From Acinetobacter sp. HY1485 (GTDB lineage Bacteria; Pseudomonadota; Gammaproteobacteria; Pseudomonadales; Moraxellaceae): a DNA stretch of 64,000 nucleotides. This document shows positions 1 to 9,156 of the stretch, in pieces. The translations under genes were made by a program, and so were the position numbers. The stretch spans positions 186,001 to 250,000 of the forward strand of contig NZ_JANKZG010000004.1 in the NCBI RefSeq assembly GCF_027568475.1, given 5' to 3'. The notes under the pieces are model-generated. The model was not told the DNA's origin. It saw nothing but the letters and a program-made list of their open reading frames with translations, and searched no databases. The number at the start of each line of letters is the position of its first letter. Positions within the stretch are counted from its first letter, which is position 1.

Positions 1-2132
1 TCGTTTTGTTGTTGCTCTTGCTGTTGTTGACGCTTTTGACGTTTTAGCTCACGCATTTCGTGACGAGAAAGCTGCACATGCTCTTCTTGTTGCTCATGTT
101 GTGGCTGTTCACGGTTGTCACGTTGTTGCTTTTGCTGACGCTGCGGCTTGTTATTTTTACGTTGGTTTTTCTCTTCTTTGTCTTGTTGCACATCACGTTT
201 TTCTGCTTTATGTGTAGTTGCAGTTGTGGTGCTATGCGTTTGAGAAATATAAGCATTACCTTGTGTGGTATTGCTTACAGCTTGTGTTGTAACAGTGGTA
301 TTCGCAACTTGTTGCACTTGACCAAATTGACCACGGCTCACAGCACCGTTATTCACCATTTGTTCAATGGCAGCAGCAGCGTTATTTGCAGAGCGTGCTT
401 GGTCTACAGTATGCGCTTGTTTTTGTACAAACAAGTTTTCTAACCATGCACATGGGCTGTTGCTGTCTTGAGCAGGCACTTGTGCTTGTGCTGTTGGTGC
501 AACCGCTTGTTGTTGAGGTTGCTGTTTCTTCTGTGATTGTTGCTGTTTTTTATCAGCTGATGGCGCAGGAATAAGCTGTTCGCTTTCATCTAAGTGCCAT
601 GTTGAAGATTCGTAGCCAATTTCGTTAGAACGTGTTGCTTCTGTGCGCTCGTAACTGCTTGGGGCAAAGCCTTCAGGATTAAATTTAATTTCGTAATGTG
701 GTGTTTCTAAGTGCGGGTGAGGCAATACAGTGACACGGACATTAGTGGTTTGTTCTAAGTAAACAATGCTATGGCGTTTTTCGTTGAGTAAGAACGCTGC
801 AATTTCGACAGGTACTTCAACTTGTACTTCACCATGACGTTGACCCAGCGCAATTTCTTCTAGTTTACGCATAATAGACAATGACATTGAGCGTACGTCA
901 CGCACCATGCCTGTACCATGACAGCGAGGGCAGACGTAGCCTGTTGCTTCTTCTAAAGATGGACGTAAGCGTTGACGGCTCATTTCCATTAAACCAAAGC
1001 GTGAAAGTTGTCCAAATTGAATACGCGCACGGTCGCTTTGCGTGGCTTCTCGTAACTTAGCCTCAACCATGCGTTGGTTGCGATCTTTACTCATATCAAT
1101 AAAGTCGATCACGACCAAACCGCCAATATCACGTAAACGTAATTGGCGTGCAATTTCTTCGGCTGCTTCTAAGTTGGTATTGAGCGCTGTATCTTCTACA
1201 TCTTGTCCGCGGGTTGATTTTGCAGAGTTGATGTCGATAGCAACCAATGCTTCTGTTTGATCAATCACGATTGACCCACCAGATGGTAATTTCACTTCAC
1301 GTTCGTACGCTGTTTGGATTTGGCTTTCGATCGCGAAGTGTGCAAATAATGGCTCATTTAATGTGTAAGTTTTTAACTTGTCTAATTGATTTGGCATCAC
1401 TGCTTTAACAAAGTTATATGCTTCGTTATAGGCTTGCTCGTTATCAATTAAAATTTCTGCAACATCATCACGTAAATAATCACGAATAGCACGCGTTACA
1501 ACACCTGCTTCTTGATGTACAAGCATTGGTGATGGACCAGAACGTGCTGTATTTTGGATTTGACCCCAAAGGTCTAAAAGATGTTGTAAGTCGAGTTGTA
1601 ATTCTTCTTGTGTACGTCCAATGCCTGCTGTACGCACAATTACGCTCATGCCACGCGGTACATTTAGTGCCGATAACATTTGCTTGAGTTCTTCACGCAC
1701 ATTACCCGAAATTTGACGGCTAATACCACCGCCTTTAGGGTTGTTTGGCATTAAAACAAGGTAGCGACCTGCTAAAGAAATATAAGTTGAAAGCGCAGCA
1801 CCTTTGTTGCCACGTTCTTCTTTTTCTACTTGAACAAGTAATTCTGTACCTTCAGAAATTAAGTCGCGGATATTGCTGGTATCACGGGCATCTGAATTGA
1901 AATAGCTACGTGCAATTTCGCGCATCGACAAGAAGCCTTGGCGTCCTGCACCGTATTCTACAAATACAGCTTCTAAAGAAGGTTCTACGCGAGTGACATG
2001 ACCTTTATAAATATTTGATTTTTTCTGCTCGCGGGTACGGTTTTCAAGGTCAAAGTCATACAGGCGTTGACCAGTGACAAGTGCAACACGAACCTCTTCG
2101 GCATGTGTTGCATTAATCAACATACGTTTCAT
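1..2132 (-). CDS. rne: Ribonuclease E, N-terminal 710 codons (cut by window edge)
   Basis: Endoribonuclease that starts mRNA decay and matures rRNA and tRNA. Translation from ATG 2132-2130 begins [19 protein letters not shown], the classic RNase E start. An S1 RNA-binding domain lies at about residues 35-120. The catalytic region has the metal-binding aspartates in AIDINSAKS (near 300) and VVIDFIDMS (near 345). The zinc-link CPRCHGTG lies near 404. After about residue 510 it becomes Gln-rich and low in complexity, the start of the disordered scaffold half. The ORF runs off the left edge, so the degradosome-binding tail is not visible. It diverges from rluC across a 636-base gap, as in many gammaproteobacteria. 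Confidence 0.97.
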   Translation of the reverse strand, partial: MKRMLINATHAEEVRVALVTGQRLYDFDLENRTREQKKSNIYKGHVTRVEPSLEAVFVEYGAGRQGFLSMREIARSYFNSDARDTSNIRDLISEGTELLVQVEKEERGNKGAALSTYISLAGRYLVLMPNNPKGGGISRQISGNVREELKQMLSALNVPRGMSVIVRTAGIGRTQEELQLDLQHLLDLWGQIQNTARSGPSPMLVHQEAGVVTRAIRDYLRDDVAEILIDNEQAYNEAYNFVKAVMPNQLDKLKTYTLNEPLFAHFAIESQIQTAYEREVKLPSGGSIVIDQTEALVAIDINSAKSTRGQDVEDTALNTNLEAAEEIARQLRLRDIGGLVVIDFIDMSKDRNQRMVEAKLREATQSDRARIQFGQLSRFGLMEMSRQRLRPSLEEATGYVCPRCHGTGMVRDVRSMSLSIMRKLEEIALGQRHGEVQVEVPVEIAAFLLNEKRHSIVYLEQTTNVRVTVLPHPHLETPHYEIKFNPEGFAPSSYERTEATRSNEIGYESSTWHLDESEQLIPAPSADKKQQQSQKKQQPQQQAVAPTAQAQVPAQDSNSPCAWLENLFVQKQAHTVDQARSANNAAAAIEQMVNNGAVSRGQFGQVQQVANTTVTTQAVSNTTQGNAYISQTHSTTTATTHKAEKRDVQQDKEEKNQRKNNKPQRQQKQQRDNREQPQHEQQEEHVQLSRHEMRELKRQKRQQQQEQQQN

Positions 2133-2768
2133 GGGTGTAATACCTAATCGTTGGCACACAACGACAAGCAATCCGTGTTACATGGTGAGCTTATATCATC
2201 TCTTGCCACTCATGTAATACTTGCTTATTTCAAGCGACCTGAATTATTCACTGGCAGTCTAACGGTGTATTGGATGTAAAACTTTCACTGTATTAGGCAG
2301 ATTCATCCTTGTTTAAATAACACATTACGGAATGTTCGTCGTAATGTGATTTAACGCTACAGTTCCAATACATCAAACGTTGAAGCCTGAACATACCATC
2401 AGGGAGCGACTTGTCTGATGTGTTCCAGTTTACGTTTAATAACCAACCAAAGTTGGCGACATATTTTTTTGGGGCAGGCTGTTTTGCATGCAAAAGCACA
2501 AATTAACGCAACAGCCTACTATTTTGCCGATATAATAAGCCCTCGGCGTTGGCATATTCTTTTGGGACCGTTCCGATGTGTGATGCAAATCTGCATCGTC
2601 GTCAGCAACTATTAAAGTTGTTTTCTTATTTACGGCGGTATCCGAGCGCTGACTATATCAAACCTTAGGGCATCTGCCTATGGGTTGAGTTGATGTTTCT
2701 GATGAAAAAAACCATCTAAGTGTTCAAATATTACGCAAATTTATCAAAGTTTAAGGTTCAATAGTTGT
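2133..2768. promoter_or_regulatory. rne / rluC divergent intergenic region; probable rne leader
   Basis: A 636-base gap with no convincing gene. On the minus strand it would supply the 5' UTR of rne, which in studied gammaproteobacteria is long and mediates autoregulation by RNase E. A 9-bp perfect stem is formed by CACATTACG (2321-2329) and CGTAATGTG (2340-2348) with a 10-nt loop. A second small stem, GATGCA/TGCATC, lies at about 2582-2597. A TATTAT-like -10 facing rne lies near 2534-2539. The function is inferred from position. Confidence 0.4.
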
Positions 2769-3689
2769 ATGAATTCCAATCAAGAGTGGCAAAGTGTGAC
2801 ATGGTTTGACGTTGACGAGCATCAAGCAGGGCAACGTATTGATAACTTTTTATTTTCTCGTTTAAAAGGTGTGCCAAAGAGTCGCATTTATCGTTTGATT
2901 CGTGAAAGCCAAGTACGTGTAAATAAAAAGCGAATTAAAGCCGAAACCCGCTTAAACATTGGAGATCAAATCCGTGTTGCGCCTATTCGCTATGAGCAAA
3001 AACAAGATGCCCCTGTAAGCGATCAAGTGGCACAAGGTTTATTGAGCCGTATTGTGTACGAAGACGAAGGACTGTTGGTGATTAATAAACCTTCAGGCAT
3101 TGCAGTACATGGCGGAAGCGGTGTGGCATATGGCTTAATTGAAGCCCTACGCGTGGCAACAGGTAAAAAATATTTAGAACTCATTCATCGTATTGACCGT
3201 GATACCTCAGGTTTAGTGATGATTAGTAAAAAGCGCAGTACCTTAAAACATTTACAAGATTTATTGCGCGAACATAAAATTCAAAAAACGTATGCGGCAA
3301 TTGTAAAAGGGCAAATTAGTTTAGATGAACAGCGTATTGATGCGCCGTTATTACGTTATGAGCTTGCTAATGGCGAGCGCCGTGTACGTGTTGCTAAAGA
3401 TGGCAAGCCAAGCCAAACTATTTTTAAAGTGGCAGAACGCTTTAAGCAAGCAACCTTGGTACATGCCTCACCGCTATCGGGGCGTACGCATCAAATTCGT
3501 GTCCATGGTTTAAGTATTGGACATCCGCTAGTTGGAGATGATAAATATGGACATCAAACGCCAACAAAAGTGCAAGCACGCCGTTTGTGTTTACATGCAT
3601 TGCGTTTACAAATTCCAAATTATCCAATCATAGAAGCACCTTTGCCTGAAGATATGCAAGAAGTGCTCGTACAACTTAGGAACGCCTAA
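2769..3689 (+). CDS. rluC: 23S rRNA pseudouridine synthase RluC
   Basis: Converts uridines 955, 2504 and 2580 of 23S rRNA (E. coli numbering) to pseudouridine. The 306-aa product has an N-terminal S4 RNA-binding domain (about residues 20-72) and the RluA-family catalytic core. The motif HRIDRDTSG at 140-148 carries the catalytic aspartate D143. The C-terminal GRTHQIRVH motif is also present. Length and domain order fit RluC better than RluD. It is divergent from rne, a common pairing. The next gene starts on the last base of its stop codon, so the two are probably translated in one operon. Confidence 0.93.
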   Translation: MNSNQEWQSVTWFDVDEHQAGQRIDNFLFSRLKGVPKSRIYRLIRESQVRVNKKRIKAETRLNIGDQIRVAPIRYEQKQDAPVSDQVAQGLLSRIVYEDEGLLVINKPSGIAVHGGSGVAYGLIEALRVATGKKYLELIHRIDRDTSGLVMISKKRSTLKHLQDLLREHKIQKTYAAIVKGQISLDEQRIDAPLLRYELANGERRVRVAKDGKPSQTIFKVAERFKQATLVHASPLSGRTHQIRVHGLSIGHPLVGDDKYGHQTPTKVQARRLCLHALRLQIPNYPIIEAPLPEDMQEVLVQLRNA

Positions 3690-4342
3690 TGCCTTTAAAC
3701 ACACGTTTAGTTATTTTTGATTGGGATGGAACACTGTTTGACTCTGTGGCACAAATTGTAAAAAGTTTGTGCTTTGCCGCCGAACAGCATGCACAACCAT
3801 TAACTCCAGAAGCAGCTAAAAGTGTGATTGGGTTAGGTTTACCCGAAGTGATGCACACGCTATTTCCTCAAGTACCGCATTTGCATGAAGCCATTACACA
3901 AAGCTATAAGGGTTTTTATCCCACGCTATCAACTCAAGATAAATGGTTTGATGGCGTGGCAACAATGTTGCATGATTTAAAACAACAAAATACATTATTG
4001 GCTGTAGCAACAGGTAAAAATAGGGCAGGCTTAGACCGTGTACTTAAACAAACGCAAAGTACAGATCTGTTTTGTATTACGCGTGCAGCAAGTGAAACGC
4101 AATCTAAGCCACATCCTCAAATGCTTGAAGAAATTTTGGCATATACAGGGGTTGAACCTGCTCAAGCTATTATGGTGGGTGATAGCAGTTACGATTTGGA
4201 AATGGCACAACGTTTAAAGATGCCTCGGATTGGCGTCAGTTACGGGGTTCATCATGAAAAGACATTGGCACAGTATCAACCCCTATCTATAGAACACAAT
4301 GTCACAAATTTACATCATACATTAAAGCAATATATTGGCTAA
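3689..4342 (+). CDS. HAD-superfamily hydrolase, phosphoglycolate phosphatase-like
   Basis: A 217-aa haloacid dehalogenase-type phosphatase. Motif I is DWDGTLFDS with nucleophile D11 and acid/base D13. The motif III lysine is in KPHP, and motif IV is GDSSYDLEMA. The spacing between motifs fits the subclass I alpha-helical cap of the Gph/YjjG group. It overlaps the last base of the rluC stop codon and is probably co-transcribed with it. Substrate cannot be told from sequence; in related genomes this rluC partner is often annotated as a Gph-like phosphatase. Confidence 0.85.
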   Translation: MPLNTRLVIFDWDGTLFDSVAQIVKSLCFAAEQHAQPLTPEAAKSVIGLGLPEVMHTLFPQVPHLHEAITQSYKGFYPTLSTQDKWFDGVATMLHDLKQQNTLLAVATGKNRAGLDRVLKQTQSTDLFCITRAASETQSKPHPQMLEEILAYTGVEPAQAIMVGDSSYDLEMAQRLKMPRIGVSYGVHHEKTLAQYQPLSIEHNVTNLHHTLKQYIG

Positions 4343-4371
4343 ACTCATTTAAAACTTAAATGAGAAATAGA

Positions 4372-5103
4372 ATGGATAATAAAGTTGCAATTATAACAGG
4401 GGCAAGCCGTGGTATTGGTGCGGCAATTGCAAAACGCCTAGCAGCAGATGGGTTTAAAGTAGTTGTCAATTACTCTCAAACTGCCAAATCTGCGTTAAGA
4501 GTTGTTGAAGAAATTGAACAAGCAGGTGGTCAAGCTATTGCACTACAAGCCGATATTGCGCAACCACATCAAGTTAAAGCATTATTTGAGCAGACCATTC
4601 AGGTTTATGGTGGTGTGGATGTACTGGTAAACAATGCAGGGATTATGCAATTAGCTCCCATAGCAGATACCACAGATGATATGTTTGATCAGCAAATAAA
4701 TGTGAATTTAAAAGGGACATTTAATACGTTGCGTGAAGCAGCACAGTATTTGCGCGAAGGCGGGCGGATTATTAATTTTTCGACCAGTGTTGTGGGTTTG
4801 AAACTTGAAAACTATGCAGTGTATGCGGCAACTAAAGCAGCCGTAGAAACCATGACTGCTATTTTTGCTAAAGAATTACGTGGTAAAAATATTTGTGTAA
4901 ATGCCATTGCACCTGGTCCAACTGCGACTGACTTATTTTTAAATGAAAAATCGCCAGAATTAATTGAACGCATGGCACAAGCAAGCCCATTACAACGTCT
5001 TGCCCAACCTGATGATATTGCAGCCACAGTTGCCTTTTTAGCAAGTAAAGATGGTGCGTGGATCAATGGACAAACGCTTCGGGCAAATGGCGGTCTAGTG
5101 TAG
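4372..5103 (+). CDS. Short-chain dehydrogenase/reductase (SDR)
   Basis: NAD(P)-dependent oxidoreductase of the classical SDR family, 243 aa from ATG 4372. An in-frame ATG at 4360 would add four residues (MRNR) and cannot be excluded. The Rossmann motif TGASRGIG is at 9-16, NNAG at 87-90, the catalytic Ser near 137-139, and the YxxxK pair at Y151 and K155. The C-terminal INGQTLRANGG stretch is typical of FabG-like and glucose dehydrogenase-like SDRs. Substrate unknown. Its stop codon overlaps the 3' end of the convergent LysR gene by 9 bases. Confidence 0.88.
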   Translation: MDNKVAIITGASRGIGAAIAKRLAADGFKVVVNYSQTAKSALRVVEEIEQAGGQAIALQADIAQPHQVKALFEQTIQVYGGVDVLVNNAGIMQLAPIADTTDDMFDQQINVNLKGTFNTLREAAQYLREGGRIINFSTSVVGLKLENYAVYAATKAAVETMTAIFAKELRGKNICVNAIAPGPTATDLFLNEKSPELIERMAQASPLQRLAQPDDIAATVAFLASKDGAWINGQTLRANGGLV

Positions 5104-5985
5104 TGGAAACGCAGCAGCTAAAATTTCAATAAATTCTTTTAAAGGTTGCGTCATGGTGTCGGTACGGTAGCTTACAATTAAATCAAGCGTTGGTAAGTCA
5201 ATCTCTAAAGGGCGGACTGCAAGATTAGGTAAGCTACTAAATGGATCAACATATTTAGGTAAAATTGCACAACCCACACCTGAGTTGACTAATGCCAAAC
5301 TATCTACAATATTTTGTGTTTCTGTATGAACATTTAAGTGTAAGTGATGGGCTTGTAAAAACTCACTTACTGCTTGGTTCATGATGGCAAAGGTATTTGA
5401 TGTTGGCACAATAAAGTTGAGTTTTTCGAGTTCTTTAACAGGGATGCGCTCAAGCTGTGCTAACGGATGTTGTTTCGGTAAAATAAGTGCAAGCTCATCT
5501 TTAAATACAACATGATTTTTAATATTTTTAGCTTCAATTTGTTGACGGCTAAAAATAATATCTAAATCGCCTTTTTTAAGTGCTTTATGTTGCTCTAAAT
5601 CATGCAAGATTTGCTGTTCAATTTTAAGTGTTGGATGCTGAATTCTAAATGTCGGCAAAATTTTAGGAAAAATACGAATTTCAGCAGCAGTAATAAAGCC
5701 AATACGTAAAATTTGTTGTTTAGCTAAGTGGGCTTGGCGCGCCATTGCAACAGCACGCTCGGCTTGTGCCATAGTTAAACGGGCTTGTTCTAAAAATACC
5801 GCACCTTCTTCTGTTAGTTCTACTTTTCGTTTAGTACGGTTAAACAATCTTACACCAATTTCTTCTTCTAAGTCTTTGATTTGTTGACTTAAAGAAGGCT
5901 GTGCTGTAAAAAGTTTTAATGCAGCTTTACTAAAATTAAGTTCTTCTGCCACAGTAATAAAGTACCGTAGATGGCGTAGTTCCAT
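5095..5985 (-). CDS. LysR-family transcriptional regulator
   Basis: A 296-aa LTTR. The N-terminal winged helix-turn-helix begins MELRHLRYF and includes the AALKLFTAQPSLSQQIKDLE recognition segment (about residues 20-40). A periplasmic-binding-protein-like effector domain follows from about 90. The N-terminus resembles the CatM/BenM type of Acinetobacter LTTRs, but I cannot assign an effector. It is divergent from the metallo-hydrolase at 6191, with an inverted repeat in between, which suggests it controls that gene and itself. It is convergent with the SDR gene with a 9-base tail overlap. Confidence 0.9.
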   Translation of the reverse strand: MELRHLRYFITVAEELNFSKAALKLFTAQPSLSQQIKDLEEEIGVRLFNRTKRKVELTEEGAVFLEQARLTMAQAERAVAMARQAHLAKQQILRIGFITAAEIRIFPKILPTFRIQHPTLKIEQQILHDLEQHKALKKGDLDIIFSRQQIEAKNIKNHVVFKDELALILPKQHPLAQLERIPVKELEKLNFIVPTSNTFAIMNQAVSEFLQAHHLHLNVHTETQNIVDSLALVNSGVGCAILPKYVDPFSSLPNLAVRPLEIDLPTLDLIVSYRTDTMTQPLKEFIEILAAAFPLH

Positions 5986-6022
5986 TAGACCAATCCCAAA
6001 AAATAGAGTTTTTATTACATTT

Positions 6023-6042
6023 ATTGTTCAGTATAGAACAAT
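6023..6042. promoter_or_regulatory. Candidate LysR operator (inverted repeat)
   Basis: ATTGTTCAGTATAGAACAAT is a perfect 7+6+7 inverted repeat that contains the LTTR T-N11-A pattern. It lies 38 bases upstream of the LysR start and about 150 bases upstream of the divergent hydrolase. Position and symmetry support autoregulation; binding itself is inferred. Confidence 0.55.
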
Positions 6043-6190
6043 CTGTTTCTTTTTGAAGTTTAAAAAACAACCAAGTCCGATGAATAAAACTTAAATGAGA
6101 CTACATCATGTCACAAATTTTTGCGCTATTAATGCTAATATCTGTTGATACCAACATTCTTTAATCTGATTAAAAAATTAAAAAGAAGGC

Positions 6191-7234
6191 ATGAATAAAT
6201 CTAAAGTACTCCACTATCAACTGCCTGTAAAAAACAGTTGGTCACACACTATTTCTAGCCCTCAACCAGACTTTGAGCATTCTGTGCATTTCAAGGATGG
6301 TAAGTTTCATAATCAAATTCCAAAAACAGTGACACGTAGTAAGTGGCGTTTGTTTAAGTGGATTGCATCACGTCAGTCTAGTTCTTGGAATATCAATATA
6401 GAACAAGAATTTGAGGACTGTTTGGCGCAACCGCATGAGGTACCTGAAGCAACCGTGCCCAATCAATGGAAAGTTTGGTTTGTGGGGCATGCAACTGTGC
6501 TCATTCAGATTGGAGAATATAATTTTTTAACAGATCCTGTTTGGGCAGAGTACGCAGGTCCTAAAAAGGGAACAGGTCCAAAACGTGTATGTCCTGCAGG
6601 GATTGCTTTGGAGCATTTACCGCCTATTCACGGGGTGTTATTAAGCCATAATCATTATGATCATATGGATCTTGCCACGTTACAGTGGTTGCATGATCAG
6701 TTTGCTATGCCTATTTATACAGGATTAGGTAATCGTTATTATTTGCCAAAAGAGTTTAATGTGATTGAGCTAGATTGGTGGCAAAGTGCACATTTTAAAG
6801 ATTTTGAAATTTTATATACGCCTGCACAGCATGGTTCTGGGCGTGGTTTAAGAGATCAGAATAAAGCGTTATGGGGGAGCTTTTGTTTAAAGCAGGGTAA
6901 GCAATATGTTTATTTTGCAGGTGATACAGGCTATTCACCTCATTTCAAGCAAATTTATAATAAATTAGGTGCACCTCGTGTAGCACTTTTACCAATTGGT
7001 GCATATGAACCTAGAGAGCTGATGGAGTATATGCATATGAATCCGTATGATGCTTTAAAAGCACATATGGACTTACAGGCACAGCGTTCGGTGGCAATTC
7101 ATTATCGTACATTTCAACTTACAGATGAGCCAAGAGATCAGCCCGAAAAAGTGTTAGAGCATGCAGTTAAATATTCATCTAAATTGATGAATCCGTTTTA
7201 TTGTATTCATGAAGGCAAAAAATTAACGGTATAA
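6191..7234 (+). CDS. Metallo-beta-lactamase-fold hydrolase (UlaG / NAPE-PLD-like)
   Basis: A 347-aa zinc hydrolase. The MBL motif HNHYDH places metal ligands at H153, H155, D157 and H158. Further ligands are likely in the QHGSGRG region, the GDTGYSPHF motif (bridging Asp) and SVAIHYRTF near the C-terminus. The overall pattern matches the N-acyl-phosphatidylethanolamine phospholipase D-like / UlaG branch rather than antibiotic-hydrolysing enzymes. No signal peptide, so cytosolic. The start is supported by AGAAGG at 6183-6188. It is likely regulated by the divergent LysR gene. Substrate unknown. Confidence 0.85.
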   Translation: MNKSKVLHYQLPVKNSWSHTISSPQPDFEHSVHFKDGKFHNQIPKTVTRSKWRLFKWIASRQSSSWNINIEQEFEDCLAQPHEVPEATVPNQWKVWFVGHATVLIQIGEYNFLTDPVWAEYAGPKKGTGPKRVCPAGIALEHLPPIHGVLLSHNHYDHMDLATLQWLHDQFAMPIYTGLGNRYYLPKEFNVIELDWWQSAHFKDFEILYTPAQHGSGRGLRDQNKALWGSFCLKQGKQYVYFAGDTGYSPHFKQIYNKLGAPRVALLPIGAYEPRELMEYMHMNPYDALKAHMDLQAQRSVAIHYRTFQLTDEPRDQPEKVLEHAVKYSSKLMNPFYCIHEGKKLTV

Positions 7235-7236
7235 AA

Positions 7237-7267
7237 GAAGCCCTCAATATTGAGGGCTTCTTTTTTT
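7237..7267. terminator. Bidirectional Rho-independent terminator
   Basis: A perfect 24-base palindrome (7237-7260; arms GAAGCCCTCAAT and ATTGAGGGCTTC) is followed by seven T on the plus strand and preceded by AAAA, giving a short U-tract on the minus strand. It serves the convergent MBL hydrolase and catalase genes and reaches into the catalase stop codon. Confidence 0.9.
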
Positions 7268-8783
7268 ATTCTGCGTGACCGTCGTTTTGTTCGCCTTCAC
7301 TGCCATCTTCTTGTTGATATGAGCTGTGACCACTTTCACGTAGTGCCTTGCGGACACCTGCTTCATAATCTGGATGTACACGTCCAAAATGAACAAGCTG
7401 ACGTTCGATAATCTCTTTTGGTACGCCTTGCATTGCATCTGCAATGTTACCAAATAGACGAGATTTTTCACCATCATCAAACAAATTAAACAATGCTGTT
7501 ACTTGTACGTAATCGTTATTGCCTTCATCTTCACGATGGTTAAAATGATCCATAACATTTGAATCTAAACGTAAAGGCGGTTCTTTCACGTCTGGATTTT
7601 CAGTTGGACCACCAAATGAGTTTGGCTCGTAGTAAGCATCTGGGTTAGGGAAATGCTCTTGAATATTCATTTGTCCGTCTTTATGGTAGGTATGTACAGG
7701 ACATACAGGACGGTTAACAGGAATATTTTCGTAGTGTGTCCCTAAACGGTGACGATGTGCATCTGCATAACTAAATACACGCGCTTGCAACATACGATCT
7801 GGTGAAAAACCAATCCCAGGCACAGCATTTGACGGTGAGAATGCTGCTTGTTCTACTTGTGCAAAGTAGTTTTCTGGGTTTTTGTTTAATTCAAAGTGAC
7901 CAATTTCAATAGGTGGATAATCGGCATGTGGCCACACTTTGGTTAAATCGAATGGGTTATATTTAGTATTATGCGCATCTAATTCAGGCATAATTTGTAC
8001 TTGTACTGTCCAACGTGGATAGTCGCCATTTTCTAACGCATAGTACAAATCTTCTTGTGTCGTTTCACGGCTTTCACCTACTTTTTGTTGCCCTTCTTGG
8101 TTCGTCCAATGACGGTGTCCTTGTTGGGTTTTAAAGTGGAATTTAATCCAAAAACGCTCACCTTGTTCATTCCAAAATGAGTAAGTATGTGAACCGTAAC
8201 CATTGATATGACGCACATCTGTTGGTAAACCACGGTCAGACATCAAGATCGTCACTTGGTGTAAGCTTTCTGGCGAAAGCGACCAAAAATCCCACATTGC
8301 AGTGGGTGAACGTAAGTTAGTACGTGGGTGACGTTTTTGTGTATGAATAAAGTCTGGAAACTTTAACGGATCGCGTACAAAGAACACAGGGGTATTGTTA
8401 CCCACTAAATCCCAATTGCCTTCTTCTGTATAAAACTTCAATGCAAAACCGCGTACATCACGTTCTGCATCTGCAGCACCGTGTTCACCTGCAACGGTAG
8501 AAAAACGCGCTAACATTGGCGTTTGTTTGCCAACACCATTAAAAATTTTAGCGCGTGTATATTCTGATAAATCTTTTGTAAGTGTGAATGTACCAAATGC
8601 TCCCCAACCTTTGGCATGTACCGTGCGTTCAGGAATACGCTCACGGTTTTGATGTGCAAGTTTTTCGATAAGTTGCCAATCTTGCATTAACACAGGTCCA
8701 CGCGAACCAACCGTTAAGCTGTTTTGGTTATCTGCAATGGGTGAACCCGCTGTTGTTGTTTGATGGTAAGGACACTTACTCAT
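7266..8783 (-). CDS. Monofunctional haem catalase (small subunit)
   Basis: Breaks hydrogen peroxide into water and oxygen. The 505-aa length fits a small-subunit (clade 3-like) catalase. The distal catalytic histidine H56 is in RTVHAKG and the catalytic asparagine N129 is in VGNNTPVFF. The proximal haem-ligand tyrosine is in [14 protein letters not shown] near residue 340. AAGGAGTC sits just upstream of the ATG. No signal peptide was seen. A four-box OxyR-like site lies about 150 bases upstream, so peroxide induction is expected. Confidence 0.96.
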   Translation of the reverse strand: MSKCPYHQTTTAGSPIADNQNSLTVGSRGPVLMQDWQLIEKLAHQNRERIPERTVHAKGWGAFGTFTLTKDLSEYTRAKIFNGVGKQTPMLARFSTVAGEHGAADAERDVRGFALKFYTEEGNWDLVGNNTPVFFVRDPLKFPDFIHTQKRHPRTNLRSPTAMWDFWSLSPESLHQVTILMSDRGLPTDVRHINGYGSHTYSFWNEQGERFWIKFHFKTQQGHRHWTNQEGQQKVGESRETTQEDLYYALENGDYPRWTVQVQIMPELDAHNTKYNPFDLTKVWPHADYPPIEIGHFELNKNPENYFAQVEQAAFSPSNAVPGIGFSPDRMLQARVFSYADAHRHRLGTHYENIPVNRPVCPVHTYHKDGQMNIQEHFPNPDAYYEPNSFGGPTENPDVKEPPLRLDSNVMDHFNHREDEGNNDYVQVTALFNLFDDGEKSRLFGNIADAMQGVPKEIIERQLVHFGRVHPDYEAGVRKALRESGHSSYQQEDGSEGEQNDGHAE

Positions 8784-8935
8784 TATTGCTGACTCCTTGT
8801 TGTAAGGGCTTGCTGTTTTTGTAGTAAATAAAAAGAATAAACAAGCGTATAAAAAATCTTAACTACTGTTACACGAAATTGCAAAAATCACTATCACGTT
8901 ATTGTAAAAATACGTCATTTTTATATTGTTGTTAA

Positions 8936-8972
8936 ATAGATAAAAGCTATGTTTTTAATAGATAAAAACGAT
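8936..8972. promoter_or_regulatory. Candidate OxyR binding site upstream of catalase
   Basis: Four tetranucleotides spaced exactly 7 bases apart: ATAG (8936-8939), CTAT (8947-8950), ATAG (8958-8961), CGAT (8969-8972). This matches the OxyR pattern ATAG-N7-CTAT-N7-ATAG-N7-CTAT with one mismatch. It sits in the 373-base gap upstream of the catalase gene; the rest of that gap (8784-9156) shows no gene. Confidence 0.7.
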
Positions 8973-9112
8973 TGGTTTAATTTGAATAGTGTACCGCTAC
9001 ATTTTGTATTTAGATGACAGCCATTTTAGAATTTAAAACACAGTTTATTTTGATTATTCAATGATTTTACAAAAAATCAGATTTTTGAATTTAGAGGTTA
9101 AACTATATGCAT

Positions 9113-9144
9113 TGGTTTAGAAGTAGAACGATACTTCTAAACCA
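9113..9144. repeat. 13-bp perfect inverted repeat after ptsP
   Basis: TGGTTTAGAAGTA (9113-9125) and TACTTCTAAACCA (9132-9144) form a perfect 13-bp stem with a 6-base loop just downstream of the ptsP stop codon. An outer GGTTAA/TTAACC pair could extend it with interruptions. There is no T-run on the minus side, so it is a weak intrinsic terminator at best; it may instead stabilise the ptsP mRNA 3' end. Confidence 0.5.
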
Positions 9145-9156
9145 TATCTTAACCAA

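Noticed and set aside
60..443. Plus-strand ORF at the left edge
   Set aside because: Antisense to the Gln-rich tail of RNase E; repetitive composition explains the open frame.
9113..9144. ptsP intrinsic terminator
   Set aside because: Strong stem but no T-run on the minus side.
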